Below, one piece after another: positions 44,275-53,603 of a stretch of DNA of 64,000 nucleotides (positions are counted from its first letter, which is position 1; every line of letters begins with the position of its first letter). The stretch is from Ktedonobacterales bacterium (GTDB taxonomy: Bacteria > Chloroflexota > Ktedonobacteria > Ktedonobacterales > DATBGS01): positions 35,911 to 99,910 of the forward strand of contig DATBHW010000046.1 in NCBI GenBank assembly GCA_036557285.1. Reading direction: 5' to 3'. The translations under genes were made by a program, and so were the position numbers. Below the pieces are notes generated by a model. That model saw only the letters and a list, made by a program, of their open reading frames with translations, was not told the DNA's origin and did no database searches.

Positions 44275-45105
44275 ATGATTACCAGCCCCTCCAACCCAAA
44301 AGTTGCGCTGCTTCGCTCGTTACACACCCCCAAAGGGCGAGCCGAGGCAGGCGCTTTTCTTGTGGAAGGGCCGCATGTCGTGGGCGCGGCGCTGGAGGCC
44401 GGGGTTGTCCCCTTTCTCCTGCTTTATGAGCCAGCCGCCCTTGGCCGCGCCGACGAGGGCCGTATCCTGCTCGATGCCCTCACACAGATGGGTGATACCG
44501 GCCAGACGGAGACGTTGGAGGCGAACGCGCGCGCCCTGGCCCATGCCAGCGATACGCAGACGCCGCAGGGCGTGGTCGGCGCGGTTGCTCTGGCGGATGT
44601 TGCGCCCGAACGCTTGCGGGCGCGGCGGCGCGGGCGCTTTCGCCCGCTGCTGCTGGTATTGGATGAACTGGCCGACCCTGGCAACCTGGGGACGATTCTG
44701 CGCTCGGCGCTGGCGGCTGATGTGGATGAAGTCTTGCTGACGCGCCGCTGTGTCGATCCCTATAACCCCAAGGTCGTGCGCGCGGCCAGCGGCGCGCATT
44801 TCCACCTGCCCATCGCGTCCCAACAACGTTGGGAACAGATCGCTCAGCGGCTTGCTGGCGCGCCCAAAACGGCGCAGGTCTTGCTGGCCGAGGCCAACGC
44901 CCAGCGCCCGTATTACGATGTTGATCTCACCCGGCGCACCGCTCTGATTATCGGCAACGAGGCGCGCGGCCCCTCGGCGGAGGCGCGCCGCCTGGCGACA
45001 GGCAGCGTCAGCATCCCCATGTGGAACGGCGTTGAATCGCTCAACGCGGCAATTGCCGCCAGCCTGCTGCTTTTCGAGGCGGCTCGCCAGCAGCGCAGCC
45101 AATGA
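44275..45105 (+). CDS. SpoU/TrmH-family RNA 2'-O-ribose methyltransferase
   Basis: 276 residues. An N-terminal substrate-binding domain (MITSPSNPKVALLRSL) precedes the SPOUT domain, whose three motifs are all present: DPGNLGTILRSA, LIIGNEARGPS and VSIPMWNGVESLNAAIAAS. The trefoil-knot dimer methylates a ribose 2'-OH in rRNA or tRNA. Its place after rpmI-rplT matches the usual TrmH gene of this locus. The exact nucleotide cannot be told. Confidence 0.9.
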   Translation: MITSPSNPKVALLRSLHTPKGRAEAGAFLVEGPHVVGAALEAGVVPFLLLYEPAALGRADEGRILLDALTQMGDTGQTETLEANARALAHASDTQTPQGVVGAVALADVAPERLRARRRGRFRPLLLVLDELADPGNLGTILRSALAADVDEVLLTRRCVDPYNPKVVRAASGAHFHLPIASQQRWEQIAQRLAGAPKTAQVLLAEANAQRPYYDVDLTRRTALIIGNEARGPSAEARRLATGSVSIPMWNGVESLNAAIAASLLLFEAARQQRSQ

Positions 45106-45156
45106 GCGGACGGGTACCCGATCTTGTTGGCTGCGCTGATCGTTTTCGAGCGCATC

Positions 45157-45627
45157 TTACGGGGAGGGTAATGGAGCAGGCCCGTCGAGAAAAATGCCGC
45201 CCTCTAGTGGTAAGCCCAGCGCCCTGCTCAGCAGGAGCCAGAAAGCCTCATCCGTTTGTCGCGTCTCCGAATTGTCGAGATGGAGTGCAAAACAATTGCC
45301 TGCATCGGCCACCGCTTGAAAGAGGGTGATACCTTGAGCAAAGAACGTTAGACGATAGCGTACTCCACGATCAAGAGGACAAAACCGAACGCCATCGGGC
45401 GAAGGTGGCAAAGCGACGACAGCGTGTTCTATCTGCTGCGCTGTCGCCGGATCGCCCACCGTCCAGCCGCCAGGCGGCAGATAGTTAGGGTTAGAAGCAG
45501 GGACAATGAACCGCGCCACTTCCAGGCGATCCGCAGGAGGCGGGGAGAATGAGAATACACTCGAAGAGGGTCCGGCGAGAAAGACCACAACAAGAAGGAA
45601 TGGTATCAGGTAGCGACGCTTCGCCAT
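45157..45627 (-). CDS. Secreted hypothetical protein
   Basis: 156 residues. A signal peptide is clear: basic MAKRRYL, then a hydrophobic core to about residue 19, followed by a Ser/Phe-rich stretch. The mature part is beta-rich with two cysteines (in VRFCPLDRG and AGNCFALH) that may form a disulfide. No known family. GAGGAGAGG precedes the ATG. It is convergent with the rRNA methyltransferase and divergent from homoserine dehydrogenase. Confidence 0.6.
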   Translation of the reverse strand: MAKRRYLIPFLLVVVFLAGPSSSVFSFSPPPADRLEVARFIVPASNPNYLPPGGWTVGDPATAQQIEHAVVALPPSPDGVRFCPLDRGVRYRLTFFAQGITLFQAVADAGNCFALHLDNSETRQTDEAFWLLLSRALGLPLEGGIFLDGPAPLPSP

Positions 45628-45763
45628 GATCCTCTCCTCAGCGTACTCGATAACTCGTCACGAATCGTCATAGGTCGCCCTTTGCAAAGAGAGCATACTA
45701 AATATGTCATCAGATGTACAATCCACTTGAGATAGAAATAGAAACAAGAGAGGGAAAGCTGCT

Positions 45764-46798
45764 ATGCGCATGCGATTGGCCGTGATCGGCTTTGGCAACG
45801 TGGGCCGCGCCTTTGCCGGTCTGCTGAAGGAGAAGGCTGGCGAGTTAGCCAGCCGCTATGACCTGACCTGCGCTATTACCGGCGTTGCCACGCGCAGCCG
45901 GGGTGGTTTTATTGCGACGGACGGCGACGCGCTGGACCTCAGCGAATCTGGCCTGCCAGCAGAAGGCATGCCGCCAGGCGCGGCGCTGCACGTGCTTGAT
46001 ACGCTGACGTTTATTCGCGCCTGCCCGGCGGATGTAGTCATTGAAATCTCCACGCTTTCCCCGCTGAACGGCCAGCCCGCCACCAGCTATATCCAGGCTG
46101 CGCTGGAGAGTGGCCGCCACGTCATCACGGCCAATAAGGGGCCGATTGCTAATGCCTATCGCTCGCTGCGCGATCTGGCCCGTGAGCGCGATCTGGCGCT
46201 GCGCTTTGAGTCAACGGTCATGGATGGCACGCCCATACTCAATCTGACGGAGTTCTGCCTGCCCGCCAGCCGCATCGCTGGCTTTCGCGGCATCGTCAAT
46301 TCCACCACCAATGTGGTCTTGACCGCAATGGAGGAGGGCCGCTCTCTGGAAGAAGGTATCGCTGAAGCGCAGCGCATCGGCATTGCCGAAGCAGACCCGT
46401 CCTTCGATCTGGATGGCTGGGACGCCTCCGCCAAAGCGTCGGTGCTTGCCACGGTGTTGATGGATACCGGCGTGACGCCCGCCCAGGTGGAGCGGCTGGA
46501 GGTGGGGGCCGAGGCTATGCGCCGCCTGGCCGCCGCGCTGCCAGCGGGCCACGTGCTGCGCCAGATTGCCGAAGGGCGGCATGTGGGCACCGATGCGCGC
46601 TGCGCAGTGCGCCTGGAGACGCTGCCCGCCAATCACCTCTTTGCCCAGATTCGTGGCACGAAGAGTATCCTGACGCTGCAAACCGATACGATGAACGACG
46701 TGACCATCATCGAAGATGAGAGCGGCCCGCGCCAGACGGCCTTTGGCCTGCTCAGCGATCTGGTTGCTGTCGCTCGCCTGCGAAGACCCCTCGCGTGA
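45764..46798 (+). CDS. hom: Homoserine dehydrogenase (no ACT domain)
   Basis: 344 residues. NAD(P) is bound by VIGFGNVGRAFAGLL. The catalytic Lys lies in ITANKGP, and the substrate-binding block is EADPSFDLDGWDASAK. It reduces aspartate semialdehyde to homoserine for threonine and methionine synthesis. The C-terminal ACT regulatory domain of longer bacterial enzymes is absent, so threonine feedback is probably weak or absent. GAGGG precedes the ATG. Repeat copy B follows directly. Confidence 0.9.
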   Translation: MRMRLAVIGFGNVGRAFAGLLKEKAGELASRYDLTCAITGVATRSRGGFIATDGDALDLSESGLPAEGMPPGAALHVLDTLTFIRACPADVVIEISTLSPLNGQPATSYIQAALESGRHVITANKGPIANAYRSLRDLARERDLALRFESTVMDGTPILNLTEFCLPASRIAGFRGIVNSTTNVVLTAMEEGRSLEEGIAEAQRIGIAEADPSFDLDGWDASAKASVLATVLMDTGVTPAQVERLEVGAEAMRRLAAALPAGHVLRQIAEGRHVGTDARCAVRLETLPANHLFAQIRGTKSILTLQTDTMNDVTIIEDESGPRQTAFGLLSDLVAVARLRRPLA

Positions 46799-46804
46799 AC
46801 CAGG

Positions 46805-47121
46805 GGTTCTAGCAAACATGAGGTGTTAGCAAGCGAGGCATGGTACTTGTAGCGCCGCCTTCCAGGCGGCCACCGCTGCGCCAGGGCGAGCGTTTGCCCT
46901 GCGGGCCAACCTACCAGCAGGCCAGCGTTGAGCCGCCAGGAGGGACGCGCGAGCGACCACCGGGAGCGAGAGGACGGGGCAACAGCCGAGGCAAGCAGCC
47001 CAGGCCGCAGGCCCAGTTCCCGCAAGGGCCGCTCCCCAAAGGGGGGGTCAAGCGGCTCTGGCGAAGCCCTTCCCGCAGGGGGGCGGCGCTACAAGTGGCA
47101 CCCCCCGATAGGTGGTGGAAC
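46805..47121. repeat. Intergenic repeat copy B (inverse of A)
   Basis: 317 bp from GGTTCTAGCA to CCCCCGATAGGTGGTGGAAC, 7 nt after the hom stop. It matches the reverse complement of copy A at both ends and in inner modules, but is about 57 bp longer in the centre. Confidence 0.8.
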
Positions 47122-47211
47122 TAACCAGGCGCTCACCCTTGCATCCATAAGCAGCAATCAGTATACTGGACGCGGTAAAAGTGCTGAGCGAAAGGGTAGG
47201 TGAAGACCGCT

Positions 47212-47772
47212 ATGCTGCTTGATATTCTGATTCTTCTGCTTATCATCGGGGGCGTCGCCTTCGGCTTCTGGAAGGGGCTGCTGAACCAGGGCGTGGCGAT
47301 TCTCGGCGTCTATCTCGGCGCGCTGCTGGGGCGCTTTGCCTACGAGCCGATAGCTCACTCGCTCGCAGCAGCCACCGCGCTCAATCTGCATGTCATCCAA
47401 CTCCTGGTCTTTCTGGCCCTCATCATCATGGTGCCAGTCGTCATGCTGGTGGTAGCGCGTATGTTGTGGGGATCGCTCCGGCTTCCTCACGCCTGGGGGC
47501 AGGCTGATCTGGTGGGTGGCACAGTCCTGGGCGCAGTAGTAGGGGTGCTGGCCGCGATGTTCCTGGTGCTGACCTTTGGCTTCCTGGTGACGACTGCCCA
47601 CGTCAACAGCGCCACGGCCAGCTATCCGCTTTTTGATCAGATTCAAGCCGCCTGGACCGCTTCGCTGCTGCGCGGGCCGGTTGTTGAGGTGGGGCATATC
47701 CTCTACTATAGCCTGCTGCCGAACGTGGGCCAGACAAATCCTGACATCCTGCAAGTGTTTGCGCCGCGCTAG
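47212..47772 (+). CDS. cvpA: CvpA-family membrane protein
   Basis: 186 residues from the ATG at 47212; a GTG at 47200 is an alternative. Four hydrophobic segments begin with MLLDILILLLIIGGVAFGFW and fit the CvpA fold. CvpA proteins are needed for colicin V export in Escherichia coli and for envelope or bile-salt stress tolerance elsewhere; the molecular role is unknown. The C-terminus is soluble. It sits between repeat copy B and the clpP promoter. Confidence 0.75.
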   Translation: MLLDILILLLIIGGVAFGFWKGLLNQGVAILGVYLGALLGRFAYEPIAHSLAAATALNLHVIQLLVFLALIIMVPVVMLVVARMLWGSLRLPHAWGQADLVGGTVLGAVVGVLAAMFLVLTFGFLVTTAHVNSATASYPLFDQIQAAWTASLLRGPVVEVGHILYYSLLPNVGQTNPDILQVFAPR

Positions 47773-47796
47773 GTTGCTAGCACTCCAAGTTTGCAT

Positions 47797-47847
47797 TTGA
47801 CAACAGCCTGGGTTTGGGGCGATAATATCATTACAGTCTCTGTAATG
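47797..47847 (+). promoter_or_regulatory. clpP: clpP promoter with palindrome at the start site
   Basis: TTGACA (47797-47802), 18 bp and GATAAT (47821-47826). A perfect dyad CATTACAG-TCT-CTGTAATG (47829-47847) covers the expected start point. It is not a CIRCE or CtsR site, so the regulator is unknown. Confidence 0.75.
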
Positions 47848-48007
47848 CCGGAGAAACTTCTCGTGGGAAGGGGCATGGAACCTCCTGGGTCATGCGCGTT
47901 CCCTTTTTCGTGTATTTGCTTCGGTCATGACATAGCTAGTGTTGCTTGCTCTGGCCGCGTCCGTATTTTCTTTACTGGGGACCGGCCTGCCACAAAGGAG
48001 TTGACCC

Positions 48008-48679
48008 ATGGCGTCAATCTTTAACCCATTTGACCGCACCGCTCAGGGGCGCGCCGACAAATCGGCGATGCCCTCGGACCTTATTATTCCGCATGTGATT
48101 GAGCAGACCCCCAGGGGCGAACGTGGTTACGATATATATTCGCGTCTGCTGAAAGAGCGCATCATCTTCGTCGGCACGCCGATTGATGATCACGTGGCGA
48201 ACGTGGTGGTCGCTCAGTTACTCTTCTTGCAGAGCGAAGATGCCACCAAGGACATCAGCGTCTATATCAATAGCCCGGGTGGCAGCATCTACGCTGGATT
48301 GGCGATTTACGATACGATGCAGTATCTCAGGCCGGATGTCTCGACATTCTGCGTGGGGATGGCGATGAGTATGGGCGCTGTGCTGCTGGCTGCGGGCGCC
48401 AAGGGCAAGCGTTATTGCCTGCCCAACTCAACCGTCCTGATCCACCAGCCGCTGGGCGGCGCGGAAGGCCAGGCAGCCGATATTGAGATCACGGCCAAGG
48501 AGATTCTGCGGCTGCGCAACAGCATCTATGAGATTCTGGCGAAGCATACCGGCCAGACCATTGACCGCATCAAGACGGACTCTGACCGGAACTTTTACAT
48601 GTCGGCTGAACAGGCGGTTGAGTATGGCATCGTGGATGAACTGCTCACCCACCAGGAAGAGGCCGCGTTGACACGCTAA
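48008..48679 (+). CDS. clpP: ATP-dependent Clp protease proteolytic subunit, Asn in triad
   Basis: 223 residues. Nucleophile Ser121 is in [11 protein letters not shown] and His146 in [12 protein letters not shown]. Aligning [13 protein letters not shown] with the Escherichia coli DTERDRFLSAPEA puts Asn195 at the place of the catalytic Asp171; the codon is AAC at 48590. Other ClpP features (INSPGGS, EYGIVD) are intact. It should form the heptameric chamber used with ClpX or ClpC; activity may be reduced or gated. AAAGGAG lies before the ATG. No clpX follows. Confidence 0.93.
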   Translation: MASIFNPFDRTAQGRADKSAMPSDLIIPHVIEQTPRGERGYDIYSRLLKERIIFVGTPIDDHVANVVVAQLLFLQSEDATKDISVYINSPGGSIYAGLAIYDTMQYLRPDVSTFCVGMAMSMGAVLLAAGAKGKRYCLPNSTVLIHQPLGGAEGQAADIEITAKEILRLRNSIYEILAKHTGQTIDRIKTDSDRNFYMSAEQAVEYGIVDELLTHQEEAALTR

Positions 48680-49034
48680 CGCGCGCGTTCGGTAAAGTGG
48701 TGAGGCGGTCCGCCGCTTCGGGGAAATCGTCTCACCCCTTGCCCCGCTCGTGCCGCGCTCCTCTTCCTTCTCGCCGTTGTGTCGGCTTACTTGCTTCGTC
48801 GGCATTCTGATTGATTGCCGCGCCTGTGCCTGCGGCGGCGGGCGCTTGCGGGAACCCAGTTCCCGCATTCTCGCTCCCGTTGGTCGCTCGCGCGCCCGCG
48901 CCTCCGCTGTCTTCCGCGCCTCACATCCAGCGATCACCTGATCGTCCCCTGCTGGCTACTTCAGTAGTGTATTGGATTGCTTGTATCCTGTTCATGTTCT
49001 GCCCATGAAGCTCCCCCGCATTGGAGGAAAACTG
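48680..49034. other. 355-bp gap with a repeat-family fragment
   Basis: No gene is supported. An 8-bp hairpin (48848-48855 with 48859-48866) is followed at 48866-48894 by a 29-bp stretch identical to 43318-43346 of repeat copy A. It is probably a solo fragment of the family and may also act as the clpP terminator. Confidence 0.6.
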
Positions 49035-49778
49035 ATGAGTGCGCAAGCGCGGCTGCGTCGCGGCCTGTTTGAACTCCTCTATAAAAATCGGCTCCTGTAC
49101 TGGTTCGCCAGCACGATCCCGTTTGCCGGGCAATGGCGTGTCTGGCAGCGGCTCGTCTTGCCGCGCTTGCGCGGGCATGATGTGCTGGAGGTTGGCTGTG
49201 GCATTGGCGATCTCCTGGTGGACATGGCGCGGGACGGCTATCGCTGCCAGGCGATTGATCGCTCGCCGCAGATGGTGGCGGCCACGCGCGCAAAGCTCGC
49301 CCGCGAGGGACTGGCCGATCAAGTTGATGTCATCCAGGGCGATGTTCAGGAACTCCCTTTTGGCGACGCGACGTTTGATAGCGTCGTCAGCACGTTTCCC
49401 ACCGAGTATATTGCCGATCCGGCGGCGCTGCGCGAGATCGCTCGTGTACTGCGCCCTGGCGGTCGGCTGATTGTCGTGGTCGGCGCGAATCTGCTGCCCA
49501 TTGGCCCGCTCAATTTCCTGCTGATCTTGCTGCACGCGCTGGTCTATGGCGGCAGCCCTCGTCCGGCGCTGCGTCGGGCCGAGCGCATCAGACGCCAGAG
49601 CCAGAGCGCCGACGCCGACAGCCAGCAGGACGAGAGAACGGCCACATCCACTGGCCCGCGTATCCCATTAGAAGCGGCGGGCTTGCGCCGCCTGGAAGAG
49701 CGCGTGGGGAATCGCGCCTGGGAAGCGTTTATTATCATCGGCGAGAAGGCCTCTGTGTTGGGAGGAAAGCAGCTATGA
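49035..49778 (+). CDS. SAM-dependent methyltransferase (UbiE-like)
   Basis: 247 residues from the ATG at 49035, chosen for GGAGG 7 nt upstream. Motif I is VLEVGCGIGDLLVDMARDGY. The acidic residue of strand 2 is in AIDRSPQMVA, and VIQGDVQELPFGDATFDSVV is the third motif. It looks like a small-molecule or quinone methyltransferase; the substrate is unknown. Its stop overlaps the ATG of the next gene (ATGA), indicating coupled translation. Confidence 0.83.
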   Translation: MSAQARLRRGLFELLYKNRLLYWFASTIPFAGQWRVWQRLVLPRLRGHDVLEVGCGIGDLLVDMARDGYRCQAIDRSPQMVAATRAKLAREGLADQVDVIQGDVQELPFGDATFDSVVSTFPTEYIADPAALREIARVLRPGGRLIVVVGANLLPIGPLNFLLILLHALVYGGSPRPALRRAERIRRQSQSADADSQQDERTATSTGPRIPLEAAGLRRLEERVGNRAWEAFIIIGEKASVLGGKQL

Positions 49779-50290
49779 CACAGGTGGTAATCGATTTGCC
49801 AGATGAATTGGCTCAAAGGCTCTCCCAGGAAGCGCAGCGGCTAGGGCAGCCCGTTGAAGAGCGTGTTATTTTGTTGCTTGAGGATGCCGTTGCCCCAGCT
49901 AGAAACTTCCATCTGGAGGTTCTAACAGAGGGACTGGCGCAGTTGCGAGGCTTGCTCCAGCAGATTCCTGGTCTGACTGTCATCTCGACCAGCGCTCCTG
50001 AAGAGCCGTATTGGTGGGTAAAGCTCTGCCTTGATTTGCAGTCACGAATTGTCTGGCACATCATCCAGGAACTCGGATTTGTCTTGAATAATATCTCGGT
50101 GGAAGAGCGGCTTCCTACCGTGTTTATGCCACTTTCTCCCCCGCCCTATCTCAACGGTGGGCCAGAAGAGTTTCTTACCTGGGTGATTGAAACTAGCGTT
50201 CCTTTCTCAGATGCAGGTGCTGTTGCTGAGATACTGGCGGAGCGACTCCCTAACCCTCTTGGCGATGAGGAGCGATGGTTAAATGGTTAA
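49775..50290 (+). CDS. Hypothetical protein with ribbon-helix-helix-like N-terminus
   Basis: 171 residues. The first 35 (VVIDLPDELAQRLSQEAQRL and later VEERVILLLEDAV) resemble the ribbon-helix-helix DNA-binding fold of antitoxin-like proteins. The rest is unknown and Trp/Pro-rich. It overlaps the methyltransferase stop by 4 nt, with GGGAGG upstream. No toxin-like neighbour is present, so it is not called an antitoxin. Confidence 0.6.
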   Translation: MTQVVIDLPDELAQRLSQEAQRLGQPVEERVILLLEDAVAPARNFHLEVLTEGLAQLRGLLQQIPGLTVISTSAPEEPYWWVKLCLDLQSRIVWHIIQELGFVLNNISVEERLPTVFMPLSPPPYLNGGPEEFLTWVIETSVPFSDAGAVAEILAERLPNPLGDEERWLNG

Positions 50291-50337
50291 CGTACATTGC
50301 GTGAAAGGCGCATCTGCGTAGGCTCTGAGAAGGTCTT

Positions 50338-52740
50338 TTGAAGTCTACGCTTACCTGTTTGTATATGCACGAAAAAAGTTTACACACGCTGGAGTACCCG
50401 AAAATCCTTGAGCGCCTGGCGCACGAAGCGGCATTTTCGGCCAGCAAAGACCTGGCGCTGGCGCTTGAGCCTGCCACCGATCTGCGCGAGGTGGAGCGCC
50501 GCCAGGCCCATACCACCGAGGCGCGTCGGCTGCTGGAGGCGCGGCCCGACGCGGGCATACGCGGTGCGCGCGACATTCGCCCGCTGGTGGCGCGCGCCGA
50601 GCGCGGCGCGATGCTCTCGCCTTCCGACCTGTTGGACGTGCTGAGTACGGTGCGCAGCGCGATCTACGTGGCGCGCCTGCTGGGGCGGCTCGATGAAGAC
50701 TTTCCCTTGCTCAAGGCGCTGGGGGCCGATCTGCCGCAGCGCCCAAAGCTGGCAGAGCGCATCGAAGAGAGCATCAGCGAGGAGGGTGAGGTACTGGATT
50801 CTGCCAGCCCGACGCTCAGACGGCTGCGCGTCGAGATTCGCGGCGCGCAGCAGCGCTTGCAAGAGAAGCTGCAATCGCTGCTCAACCAGTACCGCGTCTC
50901 GTTGCAGGAGCCGATCATCACCCTGCGCTCGGATCGCTATGTCCTGCCGGTGCGCGCCGAGGCGCGCGCCCAGGTACGCGGCATCGTTCACGATCAATCG
51001 GCCAGCGGCGCGACCATCTTTATCGAGCCGCTGGTCGTGGTGGAGATGAATAATCGCCTGCGCGAACTGCATCTGGCGGAGCGCCAGGAGATCGAGCGCA
51101 TTCTGACCGAGATTTCAGGAGATGTTGGCCGCGAGGCGCTGGCGCTCAATCTGGATGTAGAACTGCTGGCAGAGATCGATCTGCATCTGGCAAAAGCGCG
51201 CTACAGCCAGATCACCGAGAGCAATCCGCCGCGCCTCAACGACCAGGGGCGGCTGACGCTGATGGCGGCGCGTCATCCGCTCTTGACCGGGAGAGTCGTA
51301 CCCATTGATTTCCGGCTGGGCGATGACTTTTCGATGGTCGTCATCACCGGCCCGAACACGGGCGGCAAGACAGTTGCCCTCAAGACGGTGGGGCTGCTGA
51401 CGCTGATGGCCCAGGCCGGGCTGCATATTCCGGCGGATGACCGCTCGGAGATCACCATCTTCAGCCAGGTCTTTGCCGATATTGGCGACGAGCAGAGCAT
51501 CGAGCAAAGCCTGAGTACCTTTTCATCGCACCTCAGCCGGATTATAGACATCCTTCAGCACGCCAATCCGCAAAGCCTGGTCTTGCTGGATGAATTGGGC
51601 GCGGGGACCGATCCCAGCGAAGGTTCGGCGCTGGCGCGGGCGATCCTGATGTATCTGCTGGAGCGACAGGTTGCGGTGCTGGCGACGACGCACTACAGCG
51701 AACTCAAGGCGTTTGCCCACGATACCGCTGGCGTTGCCAACGCTTCAGTGGAGTTCGACGTGGAGACGCTTTCACCCACCTATCGCCTTCAGATCGGTCT
51801 GCCAGGCCGCAGCAACGCGCTGGCAATTGCCGCGCGGCTGGGGCTGCCCGCTGACATTATCGAGCAGGCGCGCCAGTTGTTGGGTACGACGGGCGTGCAG
51901 ATGGAGAGTTTGCTGGAGGGCTTGCAAGAAGATCGCCGCGTGGCCGCCGACGAGCGTTATCATCTGAGCATGGAGCGCGCCGAAGCGGAGCATCTGCGTA
52001 AACAGTTGGAGACGGAGCGCGCCCGCTTTGAGGAGGAGCACGTGCGCATTCTTAACGAGGCGCGAGCGCAGGCGCGGCGCGAATTGGAGCAGGTGCAGGC
52101 CCAACTGGCGCGCGTCAAGGTGGACATGGGGCGACAGCGGCTCCCCCAGGAGCAGCTAGACCGCCTGCGCGCCCAGGTGCGCGAGATGGAGGAGCGCGCC
52201 GCGCCGCTGCCGGAGCCGCGCCGCCGCGCCCCTGAACCGCCTCCGCTTGAGCCGCAGAGTGGGCCGTTGGAAGTCGGCGATACGGTGCGGGTGCGCAGCT
52301 TGAACCAGACGGGCGAACTGGTCAGCCTGCCCGACAACAAAGGGGAGGCGGAAGTGCAGCTTGGCTTGCTCAAGGTGCGCGTGGCGGCTGAGAACCTGGA
52401 GCGCCTGAGCAGACGCCAGGCGCGCAACGAGACCAACGGCGGCGATGGCGTGCGCGGCGTTTCGCTGCCCAGCATCACCCAGCGCGAGATGCCCGATATG
52501 CAGCTTGATCTGCGCGGCCAGCGCGTGGAGGAGGTCTTGCCGGAGGTTGATCGCTACATCCACGACGCCTACATGGCAGGCATGCCCTTTGTGCGCATCC
52601 TGCATGGCAAAGGGACGGGCGCGCTGCGCCAGGCTATCCGTGAACAACTCGCCCATCACCCGCTGGTTCGTTCGTATGCGCCTGCCGCTGCCAACGACGG
52701 CGGCGAAGGCATCACCGTAGTGACGCTTGCTCAAGCGTAA
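50338..52740 (+). CDS. mutS2: Endonuclease MutS2
   Basis: About 800 residues from the TTG at 50338, with AGAAGG just upstream; an ATG at 50365 is the alternative but has no ribosome site. The ABC-type ATPase domain has Walker A GPNTGGKT near residues 338-345 and the Walker B LVLLDELGAGTDPSEG. A long coiled coil follows, then a KOW-like segment and a C-terminal Smr nuclease domain (LDLRGQRVEEVLPEVDRYIH and LHGKGTGALR). MutS2 suppresses homologous recombination and rescues collided ribosomes in several bacteria. It is followed by repeat copy E. Confidence 0.93.
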   Translation: MKSTLTCLYMHEKSLHTLEYPKILERLAHEAAFSASKDLALALEPATDLREVERRQAHTTEARRLLEARPDAGIRGARDIRPLVARAERGAMLSPSDLLDVLSTVRSAIYVARLLGRLDEDFPLLKALGADLPQRPKLAERIEESISEEGEVLDSASPTLRRLRVEIRGAQQRLQEKLQSLLNQYRVSLQEPIITLRSDRYVLPVRAEARAQVRGIVHDQSASGATIFIEPLVVVEMNNRLRELHLAERQEIERILTEISGDVGREALALNLDVELLAEIDLHLAKARYSQITESNPPRLNDQGRLTLMAARHPLLTGRVVPIDFRLGDDFSMVVITGPNTGGKTVALKTVGLLTLMAQAGLHIPADDRSEITIFSQVFADIGDEQSIEQSLSTFSSHLSRIIDILQHANPQSLVLLDELGAGTDPSEGSALARAILMYLLERQVAVLATTHYSELKAFAHDTAGVANASVEFDVETLSPTYRLQIGLPGRSNALAIAARLGLPADIIEQARQLLGTTGVQMESLLEGLQEDRRVAADERYHLSMERAEAEHLRKQLETERARFEEEHVRILNEARAQARRELEQVQAQLARVKVDMGRQRLPQEQLDRLRAQVREMEERAAPLPEPRRRAPEPPPLEPQSGPLEVGDTVRVRSLNQTGELVSLPDNKGEAEVQLGLLKVRVAAENLERLSRRQARNETNGGDGVRGVSLPSITQREMPDMQLDLRGQRVEEVLPEVDRYIHDAYMAGMPFVRILHGKGTGALRQAIREQLAHHPLVRSYAPAAANDGGEGITVVTLAQA

Positions 52741-52769
52741 TATCATAGCGTTATGAACGCTGCCTGCGT

Positions 52770-53010
52770 ACCCCCGCCTTCCAGGCGGCCAATGCTGGTC
52801 TGGGTGAACACTGCCCCCTGGAGCGCATCGTTCATCTGAGCGCAGCGTTGAGCCGCCGAGACGGCGGCGCTACACGCAGGCGTATTACCCGTAGCGCCGC
52901 CGTCTCGGCGGCCCACCCGTAGCGCCGCCGTCTCGGCGGCAGGTGGGGGAGGGTGTAGCGCAAAAAGCGGCCAGAGAAGAGAGGCTTCGCCCGCCCAGGC
53001 GGCGCTATCA
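52770..53010. repeat. Intergenic repeat copy E
   Basis: A shorter member of the family. GCCGCCGAGACGGCGGCGCT at about 52850 and two direct TAGCGCCGCCGTCTCGGCGG modules near 52890 and 52919 form strong stems. A last GGCGGCGCTA is near 53003. It lacks the GGTGGTGGAAC end seen in copies A-D. Confidence 0.75.
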
Positions 53011-53020
53011 GCCTCAGCGA

Positions 53021-53593
53021 TCATGCGGCAGCATGTGGAATCAGGCTTGCGAGCCACTGCTGTGTCGCGCGCGGCGAACGGAAGCGTGCGATTGCCAGGT
53101 GCGCATGCTCTGGACGGGCGAAGAGTTCAGGATATTCCAGGCGCCGCCGCTTATACGTTTGCAATATCCAGATAAAGAGGGCATCGCGGCTGAAGAAGGT
53201 GCCGCGCCAGGTTTCGCGGTTGCCGTTCCAGAGTTCGGGGCGCCTGGTGATGCGCCAGATCGTTCGCCGCGCCAGCCGCCAGAGAATCAGCGGCAGCGGA
53301 TAATCCAGCCAGATGATGGTGTTGGCCCGCTGCCAGACAATATCGCGGACCATATGATAGTTGCCATCCACCACCCAGCCATCTACGCCGAGTGCCTGGG
53401 CCACGCGCTCGCGGAAGACATCGGGCGCCGCTGGGGTCCAGTTGGCGTCCCAGTACAGCGCGTCCAGTTCCACGTGCGGCAGCCCAAGGCGCTCCCCAAG
53501 CTGGCTCGCCAGAGTAGATTTGCCGGAACTGGTCGTGCCAACAACGACGATGCGCTGGCCGACCTGAGCGGGGGGAAAAATGTGAGTAGCCAT
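53021..53593 (-). CDS. Small P-loop kinase (adenylate/shikimate kinase-like, FlaR-type)
   Basis: 190 residues. The P-loop is GTTSSGKSTLASQLG, followed by a short-chain kinase fold (LPHVELDALYWD, then VDGNYH). It resembles the family called topology modulation protein (FlaR-like), whose substrate is uncertain. It has no Shine-Dalgarno site. The promoter TTGCTT-17-TATACT lies so close that the message would begin about 4 nt before the ATG, suggesting leaderless translation. The -35 lies in the end of the upstream kinase gene. Confidence 0.8.
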   Translation of the reverse strand: MATHIFPPAQVGQRIVVVGTTSSGKSTLASQLGERLGLPHVELDALYWDANWTPAAPDVFRERVAQALGVDGWVVDGNYHMVRDIVWQRANTIIWLDYPLPLILWRLARRTIWRITRRPELWNGNRETWRGTFFSRDALFIWILQTYKRRRLEYPELFARPEHAHLAIARFRSPRATQQWLASLIPHAAA

Positions 53594-53603
53594 AGCGGCA
53601 AAG

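Noticed and set aside
47774..47790. CTAGCACTC, similar to half of a CIRCE element
   Set aside because: The matching GAGTGCTAA half is missing, so HrcA control of clpP is not supported.
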